A DNA stretch of 38,050 nt from an uncultured beta proteobacterium (GTDB taxonomy: Bacteria > Pseudomonadota > Gammaproteobacteria > Burkholderiales > SG8-39): positions 51,890 through 89,939 of the forward strand of contig CADEDU010000001.1 in assembly GCA_902826155.1 (NCBI GenBank), read 5' to 3'. A program made the position numbers and the translations under genes. This document shows positions 8,197 to 16,115 of this stretch, in pieces. Each line of letters begins with the position of its first letter. Within the stretch, counting starts at the first letter, position 1. Below the pieces are notes generated by a model. The model was not told the DNA's origin, did no database searches, and worked only from the letters and a program-made list of their open reading frames with translations.

Positions 8197-8949
8197 ATGA
8201 CGTCTAGCTCGATCCTGCTTGGCGTGATGGTGGTGTCCGTGGCACTCGCGTGGCTGTTCGGTGCGTCGTTGTCAGGACGTATCGATGGCGCGAGTGCCGT
8301 CCGCGCGGCGCACGCACAGGAGGCGCGCCGCTGCGCACCCGGCCCCGGTGCCACCGGCTCACCGCGCAATGTCGAAGAAGTCGTGGCGCTGATCAACACA
8401 CTGCCCCGACCGGTCACCGTGCCGTGTCTGATCGAGAGCCTGACGCCGCCGCTCAAAGTCTTCGCGATGCGCAGCACCGCGAGCCTGCAGTTCTCGATGA
8501 GCGAGGACGATCCGCGCTGGTTCATCTTCTTTGGGCCGCTGATCATTTCCGTCACATCGGCCGGACCGGGCTCCGAACTCGTGGAGATGAGCGTCGTGCA
8601 GCCGGGTAATCAGCTCTCGCTCAAGGCGGAACTGCGCTTCCCGGTCGATGCTCCCGTCTCCAACGCGCTCGCCTACGAGCGGATCCGGACCGGCCTTGGC
8701 ACCACTTGCGCGCACTTCTGCCATCAGCACGAGGTGCGCGACTGGCGCATCCAGCACGCGGAGGCGTTCCTGTCGAAGGCGATCCAGCCCTCCGCCCGAT
8801 TCGAGATCAGTCTGGATTACCTGCACAAGGTGCGATCGGCGTGCAAATCGCCCGCGGACAGCCTGCGCTGCGATCTGCTGCACGCAGTGCTCGTGCGCGG
8901 CAAGGCGGAGCGCCAGGCGTTTCCGGCGGACATGCCGGTGGGGTTCTAG
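8197..8949 (+). CDS. Exported Cys-containing protein of unknown function
   Basis: A 250-residue protein with an N-terminal hydrophobic segment (residues 6-24) and a possible signal peptidase site after AHA40. The mature part contains seven cysteines, including a CAHFCHQH cluster around 168-175 and later Cys in SACKSPADSLRCDLL. This pattern suggests disulfides in the periplasm or metal/heme ligands; the CxxxCHxH spacing is not the CXXCH heme c motif. A central region (about 85-150) alternates in a way that suggests a beta-rich fold. No family was recognised. ATG 8197 has AGGAAGG upstream. The gene converges with the regulator remnant and amidase on the other strand. Confidence 0.75.
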   Translation: MTSSSILLGVMVVSVALAWLFGASLSGRIDGASAVRAAHAQEARRCAPGPGATGSPRNVEEVVALINTLPRPVTVPCLIESLTPPLKVFAMRSTASLQFSMSEDDPRWFIFFGPLIISVTSAGPGSELVEMSVVQPGNQLSLKAELRFPVDAPVSNALAYERIRTGLGTTCAHFCHQHEVRDWRIQHAEAFLSKAIQPSARFEISLDYLHKVRSACKSPADSLRCDLLHAVLVRGKAERQAFPADMPVGF

Positions 8950-8983
8950 CGGCCGCGGACTGCAAGAGCCGGGCAGCGATCGC

Positions 8984-9193
8984 TCAGCCGCGACAGCACG
9001 ATCCGCTCGACCCGGGTGCTTCGTCGGACGGAAACGATTGCACCGAGTAGTTATAGCCGACCTCGTGCATGGCAAGCGCGACCGCGGCCTCGGCGACGAC
9101 GCAGCGTGCGCGTGCCAGTTGCTCGCGTTCACCGAAGCCGCGTCGTGCGCGTCGCAACAGCGCGCGCGCCGCGGCGGCGATGAGCGAATCCAC
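8984..9193 (-). pseudogene. Remnant of a helix-turn-helix/TPR-type regulator gene
   Basis: A 69-codon minus-strand frame with GTG at 9193, directly abutting the amidase stop codon. The product begins MDSLIAAAARAL and continues RRARRGFGEREQLARARC then VVAEAAVALA. From memory, both pieces belong to a family of larger regulators starting ...LIxAAARALAAGDPLGAL... where RRAARAFGxxEAxARARCVVAEAExAL comes about 50 residues later. Here the intervening segment is missing and the frame loses similarity after about residue 43, running into an unrelated Cys-rich tail. I read this as a gene with an internal deletion and a lost 3' part. A real short protein translationally coupled to the amidase is the alternative. 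Confidence 0.4.
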
Positions 9194-9982
9194 CTAGCCG
9201 AAGATCACCTGCCAGGTCTTCGGGCCGACGATGCCATCGGGCACGAGTCCGTGCTCGCGCTGGAACTGCCGCACCGCCGCTTCGGTCATCGGCCCGAACA
9301 CGCCGTCGACCCTGTTGCCGGTGATGCCTACCTTGCGCTGCACGATCTGCACCAGGAACTTCGGGTTATCCGGCGCGCCACGACGCAGCGTCGGCCTATC
9401 CAGCGGATCGACCCACGGAATCGGGTCGGACACGATCTCGCCCGCCATGTATCGGGCGACCTGCCGGCGAAACACGGTCATGTTGATCGAATGCGGATCG
9501 GGCTTGCGCCCCTTGGGCAGCGCGTACTCCTTGTGGCCGCAGCACATGATCGCGCTCTGCTGCAGATGCTTGAGGATCGCCGCCGCGCCGCGCTGATACG
9601 CCTCGAGCTGAATCGCCGGCCACGGATCGGAGGGCAGCCCCACGTTTTCCGCTTCGATGCCGATGAACGCGGCATTGCCGGCAGTGACGCCCTCCCACTG
9701 GCCGACACCCGCGTGATTCGCGCGACCCGCCGCGATCACATAGTAGGTGCCGTCGCGACCGAGCCCGAGCTGGCACAGCGGCCCGGGCAGATCGGGCCGG
9801 CCATTGACCAGCACGCGCAGGCTCGGCATGTTGCCCGCGGCGGGCCCGGCGGTGTGATGACACATCACGCCCTTCGCGGCGGGCATGTCGGCGACGCCGC
9901 GATTGGGCCAGCCATCGACTTCAGCGACTTTCAGACCGGCGTTCTTGAGCACGGTCGGCAACCAGGTGAGCTTGAATGCCAT
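9194..9982 (-). CDS. N-acetylmuramoyl-L-alanine amidase with peptidoglycan-binding domain
   Basis: A 262-residue peptidoglycan hydrolase. The N-terminal Amidase_2 (type 2, zinc) domain has HHTAG at 42-46 as first zinc ligand region, GIEAEN at 108-113, and the second ligand region GHKEYALPKGRKPDP from 149. The C-terminal PG_binding_1 domain (about 205-262) carries VDGVFGPMTEAAVRQFQREHGL and DGIVGPKTWQVIFG. It would cut the amide bond between muramic acid and L-Ala. There is no signal peptide, which fits a phage endolysin-like enzyme or one exported by a partner. ATG 9982 lies one base after the stop of the 63-residue gene upstream, implying translational coupling. No other phage genes were seen. 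Confidence 0.9.
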   Translation of the reverse strand: MAFKLTWLPTVLKNAGLKVAEVDGWPNRGVADMPAAKGVMCHHTAGPAAGNMPSLRVLVNGRPDLPGPLCQLGLGRDGTYYVIAAGRANHAGVGQWEGVTAGNAAFIGIEAENVGLPSDPWPAIQLEAYQRGAAAILKHLQQSAIMCCGHKEYALPKGRKPDPHSINMTVFRRQVARYMAGEIVSDPIPWVDPLDRPTLRRGAPDNPKFLVQIVQRKVGITGNRVDGVFGPMTEAAVRQFQREHGLVPDGIVGPKTWQVIFG

Positions 9983-9983
9983 C

Positions 9984-10175
9984 TCAGGCGACTCCGCCTT
10001 CGGCCGCCGGAAGATCCTCGTCGGGCGTCGCCTCTGCTGCGGTGAGTTTGAGGTCGCAGGCGTCGAGCACGTGCACGTGCTTGGCCGTCTTGACGTGGCG
10101 CGACGCTGGGCGGCTGCCTTGCGTCTTGGGCTTGGCGATTGATCTGCGCGGTGATCGTGCCGTCTTCTTGGGCAT
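9984..10175 (-). CDS. Small basic protein coupled to the amidase
   Basis: A 63-residue protein with a Lys/Arg/Pro-rich first half (MPKKTARSPRRSIAKPKTQG) and an acidic Ala-rich end (EATPDEDLPAAEGG). The case for a real gene is a strong AAGGAG about 8 bases before ATG 10175 and a stop separated by one base from the amidase ATG (TGA-G-ATG). The polar layout resembles small nucleic-acid-binding or phage accessory proteins, but no family was recognised. It has no membrane segment, so it is not a holin. Confidence 0.6.
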   Translation of the reverse strand: MPKKTARSPRRSIAKPKTQGSRPASRHVKTAKHVHVLDACDLKLTAAEATPDEDLPAAEGGVA

Positions 10176-10200
10176 CGGCTGACTCCTTTGGAGGGGCGCG

Positions 10201-10326
10201 GTGGGTGGACCGTCGTGGCTTTCTATCTTCCTCGTCCAGCGGACCGAGCGCCATACCGCTTATCTCGTAGATTCCGGCGAAGTAGCGCGGACGCTCATCG
10301 ACTTACTACCCGTCGCGCGCAACTAG
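10201..10326 (+). CDS. Candidate 41-residue ORF facing the amidase operon
   Basis: GTG 10201 follows GGAGGGG by about six bases and opens 41 codons ending at TAG 10324-10326. The product starts VGGPSWLSIFLVQR and ends IDLLPVARN. The Shine-Dalgarno site lies in CTCCTTTGGAG (10183-10193), an imperfect palindrome that also supplies the AAGGAG of the opposite-strand small gene. It could be a real small protein or the tail of a lost gene. Otherwise the stretch 10176-10357 between the two flanking genes holds nothing recognisable. Confidence 0.25.
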   Translation: MGGPSWLSIFLVQRTERHTAYLVDSGEVARTLIDLLPVARN

Positions 10327-10357
10327 GGGCCAGTGGGCGCCGGCTTGAGCCGCACGG

Positions 10358-11605
10358 TTACTTCCTCCGCGTCTTCCTCTCTCCGCGCAACCGCTCCACC
10401 TCCTCCGCTCCATCCACCACCGTCCCCGCCGCGAGCAGCTTGTCGATCTCCGCCTGATCGATGCCCGCCTCGCGCAGGATCTCGAGCGACTGCTCGCCAT
10501 AGTGCGGCGCGTACCGATCGATCTGCGGCTGATACGCCGAGAGCTTGCTGGGCGGCGGCATGTGCCAGTACGGGCCCTGCGTCGGATGCTCGGTGAGCTC
10601 GAAGAAGCCGACCTCTTTCAGGTGCGGATCGTCCCAGATCGAGTCGAGCGTGTGATACGGCATCGCCGGCACGTCGTGGTGATCGAAGATCTCCAGCCAT
10701 TCGGCCGTGGTCCTCGTCTGCAGCGCCTGCTCGCGGATGCCGTAATAGGCACGGGTGTTGGCGGCGCGGTCCGACACGGTCTTGAAGCGCGAATCGTCCT
10801 TCAGCTCCGGCATGCCGAACGCGTCGAACAGGCCGCGCGCCTGCGCGTCGGTGTTGGCGGTGATGCAGATGTAGCCGTCCTTGGTCTTGAGCGGACGCGC
10901 GTCGGGATCGAGCAGTCGAAAGTCGCCCGCCGGCCCGAGCGGCGGCTCGAATGCACGCGTGAACATGTGATCGTTCAACACGAACGCGGCCATGTTCTCG
11001 AACATCGGCACGTCGATGCGCTGGCCCTCGCCGGTGCGTTCGCGATGCAACAGCGCGGTGAGCAGCGCATTGATGGTCATGAGCCCGACGATGCGATCGG
11101 CGATTACCATGCCGACGTAACGCGGCGTGCCCGATGAGCGCTCGAACAGCGAGGCCAGTCCGCTCGAGCCCTGGATGATCGAGTCGTACGCGGGCTTGGC
11201 ACGATAGCGGCCGCCCTGGCCGAACCCATAGATGCCGCAATAGATGATCTTCGGATTGATGGCGCGCACTTCGTCGTAAGTGAGCTTGAGCCGTGCCATC
11301 GCGTCGGGGCGCACGTTGTAGATCAGCGCATCGGCGCTCTTGATCAGGCGCTTCAGTACGTCGAGGCCGCCGGGCTTCTTCAGATCTAGCGCGATCGTGC
11401 GCTTGTTGCGATTGAGGATCAGGTACTTCGAGGCCATGCCCGGCGTGGGCGACTTGCCACCGATGGTGCGCGAGAGATCGCGCGTGGGCGGCTCGATCTT
11501 GATCACGTCGGCGCCATAGTCGGCCAGATACGAGGTGGCGTACGGCCCGACCACCACCTGCGTCATGTCGACGATGCGATAGCCCTTGAGCGGCGGCGTG
11601 CTCAT
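10358..11605 (-). CDS. CaiB/BaiF (family III) CoA-transferase
   Basis: A 415-residue family III CoA-transferase. It starts STPPLKGYRIVDMTQVVVGP, continues with YLADYGADVIKIEPP, and has the family segments NRNKRTIALDLKKPGG, YNVRPDAMARL and GQRIDVPMFENMA. It moves CoA between a donor acyl-CoA and a carboxylate. As the last gene of a CitE-MaoC-CaiB operon its likely acceptor is a C5 branched dicarboxylate (itaconate, mesaconate or citramalate), with succinyl-CoA or a similar donor; this is inferred from context. The frame is open to 11701, but ATG 11605 is chosen because it fits the family N-terminus and overlaps the stop of the upstream hydratase gene by 4 bp (ATGA). Confidence 0.92.
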   Translation of the reverse strand: MSTPPLKGYRIVDMTQVVVGPYATSYLADYGADVIKIEPPTRDLSRTIGGKSPTPGMASKYLILNRNKRTIALDLKKPGGLDVLKRLIKSADALIYNVRPDAMARLKLTYDEVRAINPKIIYCGIYGFGQGGRYRAKPAYDSIIQGSSGLASLFERSSGTPRYVGMVIADRIVGLMTINALLTALLHRERTGEGQRIDVPMFENMAAFVLNDHMFTRAFEPPLGPAGDFRLLDPDARPLKTKDGYICITANTDAQARGLFDAFGMPELKDDSRFKTVSDRAANTRAYYGIREQALQTRTTAEWLEIFDHHDVPAMPYHTLDSIWDDPHLKEVGFFELTEHPTQGPYWHMPPPSKLSAYQPQIDRYAPHYGEQSLEILREAGIDQAEIDKLLAAGTVVDGAEEVERLRGERKTRRK

Positions 11606-12468
11606 GCGAACGTGCAGCTGCCGTCGAGAATCAGTGACCCGGAGGCATTGTTCACGATCCAAAGCTGCGCACTGGTGCCTTCGGCATTCGGCTCGGCGCA
11701 CACCGTGTAGGGCTGGTTCGCGTACACCGGGCTCAGGTTGCGCGAAGTCATCGATGTGAGCGCGCGCGGGGCCCGATCGCGCAGCAACTCGTACATGTAC
11801 AGCGTGTTGAGTCCGCCGTTCACCACCAAGCCCGGATAGCCCTCGACCTGTGTCACGTACGGCAAGTCGTAATGGATGCGATGACCGTTGAAGGTCAGCG
11901 CCGAATAGCGAAACAGCGTGACTTCGTCGGCAACGTGCTCACGCGACCAGGTTGCGCTGCGCTTCGCCGGCTCGGGTTTCGACGGCGCGGACGACTTCGC
12001 AGCCGGCGTCTCTTCGCGATAGACGATGTCCTGGTCCTCGACGACCGCCGGCCCACGCTGCGAATCGATCGCGTGTCGCACGGTCACGAAAATCATCTGT
12101 CCGCTCTTGCCTTGTTTGGGCGTGATCGAAGTGATCGTTGAGGTGCACTTCACCGTGTCGCCCAGCAGCAAGTCGGCAAGAAACTGCGTGCGCCGTCCGG
12201 CGAACATGCGTCGCGGCAGCGGCACCGGCGGCAGAAAATCACCCAGCTTCGGATGCCCGTCGCGCCCCACCATCGAGCGACGCGCCACACGCGGAAACAA
12301 GAGCGAATGCCAGCCGATCGGTAGTGTGTCGCCGGGCTTGGGCGGCGGATCGTCGCGATCGAGCGTCGCAGCGAGGCGCTCGACCATCGGCACGGTCACG
12401 TAGTCGATGCGTGTCTCGCTCTTGCCGATCCACGATTGCAGGGCGTTGCTGTCGATGGCGGTGCTCAT
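11602..12468 (-). CDS. MaoC/HTD2-type acyl-CoA hydratase (mesaconyl/itaconyl-CoA hydratase-like)
   Basis: A 288-residue double-hotdog hydratase with a FAS1-dehydratase-type N-terminal half and a MaoC-like C-terminal half. The C-terminal half carries FRYSALTFNGHRIHYDLPYV, which matches the catalytic region of mesaconyl-C4-CoA hydratase and itaconyl-CoA hydratase-type proteins, followed by EGYPGLVVNGGL. The expected reaction is hydration of an enoyl-CoA to a 3-hydroxyacyl-CoA such as citramalyl-CoA. It lies between the lyase gene (3 bp gap) and the CoA-transferase gene (4 bp overlap), so the three are almost certainly one transcript. The exact substrate is inferred from the neighbours. Confidence 0.9.
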   Translation of the reverse strand: MSTAIDSNALQSWIGKSETRIDYVTVPMVERLAATLDRDDPPPKPGDTLPIGWHSLLFPRVARRSMVGRDGHPKLGDFLPPVPLPRRMFAGRRTQFLADLLLGDTVKCTSTITSITPKQGKSGQMIFVTVRHAIDSQRGPAVVEDQDIVYREETPAAKSSAPSKPEPAKRSATWSREHVADEVTLFRYSALTFNGHRIHYDLPYVTQVEGYPGLVVNGGLNTLYMYELLRDRAPRALTSMTSRNLSPVYANQPYTVCAEPNAEGTSAQLWIVNNASGSLILDGSCTFA

Positions 12469-12471
12469 GGA

Positions 12472-13389
12472 CTAACCCAGCGCCTGGCGCAGCTTTGCTT
12501 CGCGCTCGACGATGCGACGTTCGCGTGCGAGCAGGCGCTCGGCGCGTTCCACCACGGGTATGTCGATCATCTTGCCGTCGATGGCGAACGATGCGCGGCG
12601 CTCGCGTTTGGCGAGTTCGTAGCCATCGATCACCTGCTGCGCGAAAGCCGTCTCTTCAGGTGAAGGGCGGTATTCCTGATTGACGACCGTCACCTGCGTC
12701 GGGTGAATGCAGCCCGCGCCCATGAAGCCGAATGCGCGCGAGCGCCGCACCATCGCGCGGAATTTCGGAATGTCGCCGTAGTCGGCGATGCTCGCTATGT
12801 AGCCGAGCGGCATCGCGCCCACGCTCGCTGCGGCGATGATCATCTGCTGCTTGGGGTAGAGCAACGTCTCCTCGATCGCTTCCATGTTGCAGTCGGTCGC
12901 GAAATCCTCGCCGCCGATGTTGGTGGCGACCACGCGTGCCGAGCCGCGCAGCACCTCGCCGATGTTGAGGAACGCGCGTGCCGTCTCGATCATGGCGATG
13001 AATTTGATGTGCCCGGCGGCCAACCCACGCTTGACCTCCAGCTCGCTCACCAGTTCGTCGAGCAGCGCCAGGTGCGAAGCGCTCTCCACCTTGGTGATCG
13101 CCAGGCCGTCGATCTGCGGCAGCACGCACGCCTCGATATCGCGCACCGACAGCGACAACGGGCGGTTGATGCGCACCACGACGTCGGCGCCGGCGCGCCG
13201 CACGCGGGTGGCGGCCTGCTCGACCAGGGTGCGCGCGTGATCTTTCTCGCTCGGCGGAACGCTGTCTTCGAGGTCGAGCTGGATGACGTCGGCGCCGCGC
13301 GTATGGGCCTTGTCGACGAATTTCTCGACGTTGGCCGGCACGTACAGGAGCGAACGCCAGACGGGGAGGGCTTTGGCGGTGGGGTTCAT
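12472..13389 (-). CDS. CitE/HpcH-family acyl-CoA lyase (citramalyl-CoA lyase-like)
   Basis: A 305-residue TIM-barrel lyase of the CitE family. It shows RSLLYVPANVEKFVDKA near the start, the metal-site motif LDLEDSVPPSEK, RINRP, IETARAFLNI with the conserved Glu, and GGEDFATD with the conserved Asp. Family members cleave or form C-C bonds in malyl-CoA, citramalyl-CoA or citryl-CoA. There is no citrate lyase alpha or gamma subunit nearby, so it is not a citrate lyase component. With the hydratase and CoA-transferase it would release pyruvate and acetyl-CoA from citramalyl-CoA. It is the first gene of the operon, with a weak ribosome binding site before ATG 13389, and diverges from dusA over 66 bp. 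Confidence 0.9.
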   Translation of the reverse strand: MNPTAKALPVWRSLLYVPANVEKFVDKAHTRGADVIQLDLEDSVPPSEKDHARTLVEQAATRVRRAGADVVVRINRPLSLSVRDIEACVLPQIDGLAITKVESASHLALLDELVSELEVKRGLAAGHIKFIAMIETARAFLNIGEVLRGSARVVATNIGGEDFATDCNMEAIEETLLYPKQQMIIAAASVGAMPLGYIASIADYGDIPKFRAMVRRSRAFGFMGAGCIHPTQVTVVNQEYRPSPEETAFAQQVIDGYELAKRERRASFAIDGKMIDIPVVERAERLLARERRIVEREAKLRQALG

Positions 13390-13455
13390 GCGGGAATTCT
13401 ACTTGCCCGAATGCGACAATATCGCCCGCTCGATCGTTCTCTCGCCAAGTCCGCA

Positions 13456-14460
13456 ATGTCGAACCCGATTTCCCGCCGCTTCGCGGTCGCGCCCATGATG
13501 GACTGCACCGACCGGCATGCACGCTATCTGCTGCGGCTGATCTCGCGGCGCGCGCTGCTCTACACCGAGATGATCACCACCGGTGCGCTGCTGCACGGCG
13601 AGACGAAGCGGTTCCTGCGCTTTCACCCGGCCGAGCATCCGGTGGCGATCCAGTTGGGCGGGGCTGATCCGCGCGAGATGGCCGCCTGCGCACGCATGGC
13701 CGAAGACGAGGGCTACGACGAGGTCAACATCAACGTCGGCTGTCCGAGCGACCGGGTGCAATCGGGCCGCTTCGGCGCGTGCCTGATGGCCGAGCCGCAA
13801 CTCATGGCCGATTGCGTCGACGCGATGAGGGCCGCCGTGAAGATCCCGGTGACGGTGAAGACCCGCATCGGCATCGATCGCGACGAGACCACCGACAAGC
13901 TCTATGCGCTGATCGAAGCGTGCCGGCTGGCGGGCTGCCGCACGTTCATCATCCACGCGCGCAAGGCGTGGTTGGACGGGCTGAGCCCGAAAGAGAATCG
14001 CGAGATTCCGCCGCTGCGCTACGAAGTGGTGCATCAGCTCAAGCGCGCGTATCCGCAGCTCGAGATCATCCTCAATGGGGGATTGAAGACGATCGAGGCG
14101 TGCCTGGAGCAACTCGCGCACGTCGACGGCGTGATGCTGGGCCGCGAGCCTTACGACAATCCGTACTTTCTCGCGCGCGTCGATGCGGCGATCTTCGGCG
14201 ATGCGCACCCGATGCCCTCGATCGAGGAGATCGTCGGTTCGTACTCGGGCTACATCGCACTCGAACGCGAGCGCGGCACGCCGCTTACCGCGATGACGCG
14301 CCACCTGCTCGGACTGTTCCAGGGGCGGCCCGGCGCACGGTCCTGGCGGCGCATTCTCAGCGAGCGCGCACGGCTGCCCGGCGCGGGGTTGGAGGTGGTG
14401 CGCGAGGCGCTCGAGGCGGTGAGCCGTGGCACCGCACAAGGGCAGCCTTCGCGCGCCTGA
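13456..14460 (+). CDS. dusA: tRNA-dihydrouridine synthase A (DusA)
   Basis: A 334-residue FMN enzyme that reduces uridines of the tRNA D-loop (positions 20/20a in the DusA branch) with NADPH. It begins SRRFAVAPMMDCTDRHARY, has EMITTGALLHG, the catalytic Cys96 in NVGCPSDRVQSGRFGACLM, KTRIGID, HARKAWLDGLSPKENREIPP and NGGLKT. The PKENREIPPL segment separates DusA from DusB and DusC. The frame stays open to 12703, but that upstream part overlaps the divergent CitE gene and is not coding. ATG 13456 fits the family; ATG 13411 would add 15 residues and cannot be excluded. Confidence 0.95.
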   Translation: MSNPISRRFAVAPMMDCTDRHARYLLRLISRRALLYTEMITTGALLHGETKRFLRFHPAEHPVAIQLGGADPREMAACARMAEDEGYDEVNINVGCPSDRVQSGRFGACLMAEPQLMADCVDAMRAAVKIPVTVKTRIGIDRDETTDKLYALIEACRLAGCRTFIIHARKAWLDGLSPKENREIPPLRYEVVHQLKRAYPQLEIILNGGLKTIEACLEQLAHVDGVMLGREPYDNPYFLARVDAAIFGDAHPMPSIEEIVGSYSGYIALERERGTPLTAMTRHLLGLFQGRPGARSWRRILSERARLPGAGLEVVREALEAVSRGTAQGQPSRA

Positions 14461-14497
14461 CCCTCACCGATCACCGTTCCGCCACCAGGAGTCCAGC

Positions 14498-15052
14498 GTG
14501 CCCACGATTCGATTGCTCAACGTCGAACGCCTGACCGAAGACGCGTTCGCCCCGTTCGGTCAGGTGATAGGCATGCCCGCGAAGAAGCCCGATTACGAAG
14601 GCCTGTCGGGTTCGAAGACCTGGGGATTCAATTTCGAGGCGGACGGTCGCCTGCAATTCAGCTACGTGCGCGTGCCGTATCAAAGGCTCGCGTTTCACAC
14701 CATGGAGCAGCACTTCAGCGTGACGCAGAGCTTCGTGCCGGTGGGTGGAGTGCCCGCGATCGTTGCGGTTGCCGCGCCGACCGATGACGGCGTGCCGCCC
14801 CGCGTTGAAGACGTGCGTGCGTTCATCCTCGATGGCACGAAGGGGTACGTGCTGAAACGGCGCACCTGGCATTCGCTCGATCGCTTCCCGCTGTATCCGC
14901 CGCACGGCGACTGGTTGATGCTCACCGATTGGGATACGACCGCGGACTTGAAGGCCTCCAGCGACGGGCTAGGCGATCGGCTCACCCGCGCGCTGGATTT
15001 CGAGAAGCACTACGGGGTGGTGTTCGAATTCGATCTCACGCGCATTGCGTGA
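14498..15052 (+). CDS. allA: Ureidoglycolate lyase (AllA family)
   Basis: A 184-residue cupin-fold protein of the ureidoglycolate lyase family, which splits ureidoglycolate to glyoxylate and urea in allantoin breakdown. Recognisable parts are LTEDAFAPFGQVI near the start, HTMEQHFSVTQSFVPVGG in the middle, and GVPPRVEDVRAFILDG then KRRTWHSLDRFPLYPP. The start is GTG 14498, decided by AGGAG at 14487-14491 and by the family N-terminus. It follows dusA by 37 bp. No allantoinase, allantoicase or urease genes are in the window, so it may serve another small ureido or keto acid. Confidence 0.85.
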   Translation: MPTIRLLNVERLTEDAFAPFGQVIGMPAKKPDYEGLSGSKTWGFNFEADGRLQFSYVRVPYQRLAFHTMEQHFSVTQSFVPVGGVPAIVAVAAPTDDGVPPRVEDVRAFILDGTKGYVLKRRTWHSLDRFPLYPPHGDWLMLTDWDTTADLKASSDGLGDRLTRALDFEKHYGVVFEFDLTRIA

Positions 15053-15092
15053 AGGGGCGATCGACGCCGTCGCACAGCCGTTGCAGAAGCCG

Positions 15093-16112
15093 CTAGGCGG
15101 CCGCCTTCTCGGGCTTGGCCTGCACCCGCTGCAGCGCCGCGAGCGCGTTGCCATCGAGGATCGCGCGCTTGTCGGCCGCGCTGATCTTCGCCTCGGCGAT
15201 CGCGTCCATCGACCACTTCATGCCGAACTCGGTGCCATCGGTGCCGAGCACGATCTTGTCGGCACCGTACACCGCCACCGCGCATTCGATCCCGCGCGCG
15301 CCGAACGAGTTGCAGTCCACCAGCACGCGCATCGCGCGGAAGCGCTTCGAGGGCAACTCCTCGCCGGGGCGGTCGATCAGGCTGCGATGATCGAGCCGCT
15401 CGATCTCGAACGCGATGTTGCCGCCGAGGTTGTGGCTGAGCACGGTCACGTTCGGATACGCCCGCAGGAAATCGGTGAAGCACAGCGTCACCATGTTCGA
15501 CGACAGGCGCGCCTGCATGTCGAGCGTCCCGTAGCGCACGCCGGGGTTGTCGGAGCTGTCGATGCGCGGCGCCGACGTGTCGTTCGCCATGCGGCCGTAG
15601 TGGATCTGCAGCACCGCGTTGCGCCGGTCAGCGGCGGCGAAGATCGGTCGATACGCTTCGGCGCGCTTCTCCGAAAGAAAGCCATCGCCGGGCAACAGCG
15701 CGCCGACCATGCCCGGCAGCGTCATCGCGCGTTCGAACTCGGCCAACGCCACCTGCAAGTCGGCGTTAGGCAACGCGGCCAGGCCGTAGAAGCGATCAGG
15801 GTACGCCGCGCACGCCTGCGCGACCGAGTCGTTGAATGCACGGCATAGCGGCAATGATTCCTCGATCGGCAGCGTCTCGACGCCCCACACGGTGGTGAGC
15901 GAGAGCACGCCGATCGCCACGCCGGTGCGATCCATCTCGGCCAGGCGCGCGGTGGCGTTGTCGAACCCCGGCGTTAACGCCGTCGGAAAGCCGGTGCACT
16001 CGATGATCTCGGTGCCGGCCGCGTCACGGTAGATCCGCGGCAGCGACGTGCGCGCGCGCAGCGCGTCGGCCAGACCTTTAGGTATCCAGTGGGCATGGAA
16101 GTCGATGGACAT
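15093..16112 (-). CDS. Amidohydrolase-2 family protein (ACMSD-like)
   Basis: A 339-residue TIM-barrel hydrolase or decarboxylase of the Amidohydrolase_2 family. The N-terminal metal motif is intact as DFHAHW (His-Ala-His). Further likely ligands are the His in LQIHYG, the His in VLSHNLGG and the Asp in LGTDGTEFG. The segment GLAALPNADLQVALAEFERA is typical of the 2-amino-3-carboxymuconate-semialdehyde decarboxylase-like branch. The substrate is probably an aromatic ring-cleavage or cyclic acid product, but cannot be named. It starts 3 bp after the stop of the second amidohydrolase gene, so both are one operon. Confidence 0.87.
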   Translation of the reverse strand: MSIDFHAHWIPKGLADALRARTSLPRIYRDAAGTEIIECTGFPTALTPGFDNATARLAEMDRTGVAIGVLSLTTVWGVETLPIEESLPLCRAFNDSVAQACAAYPDRFYGLAALPNADLQVALAEFERAMTLPGMVGALLPGDGFLSEKRAEAYRPIFAAADRRNAVLQIHYGRMANDTSAPRIDSSDNPGVRYGTLDMQARLSSNMVTLCFTDFLRAYPNVTVLSHNLGGNIAFEIERLDHRSLIDRPGEELPSKRFRAMRVLVDCNSFGARGIECAVAVYGADKIVLGTDGTEFGMKWSMDAIAEAKISAADKRAILDGNALAALQRVQAKPEKAAA

Positions 16113-16115
16113 GGT

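Noticed and set aside
12703..13455. 250-residue N-terminal extension of DusA
   Set aside because: It overlaps the divergent CitE-type gene and has no similarity to Dus proteins; ATG 13456 gives the family N-terminus.
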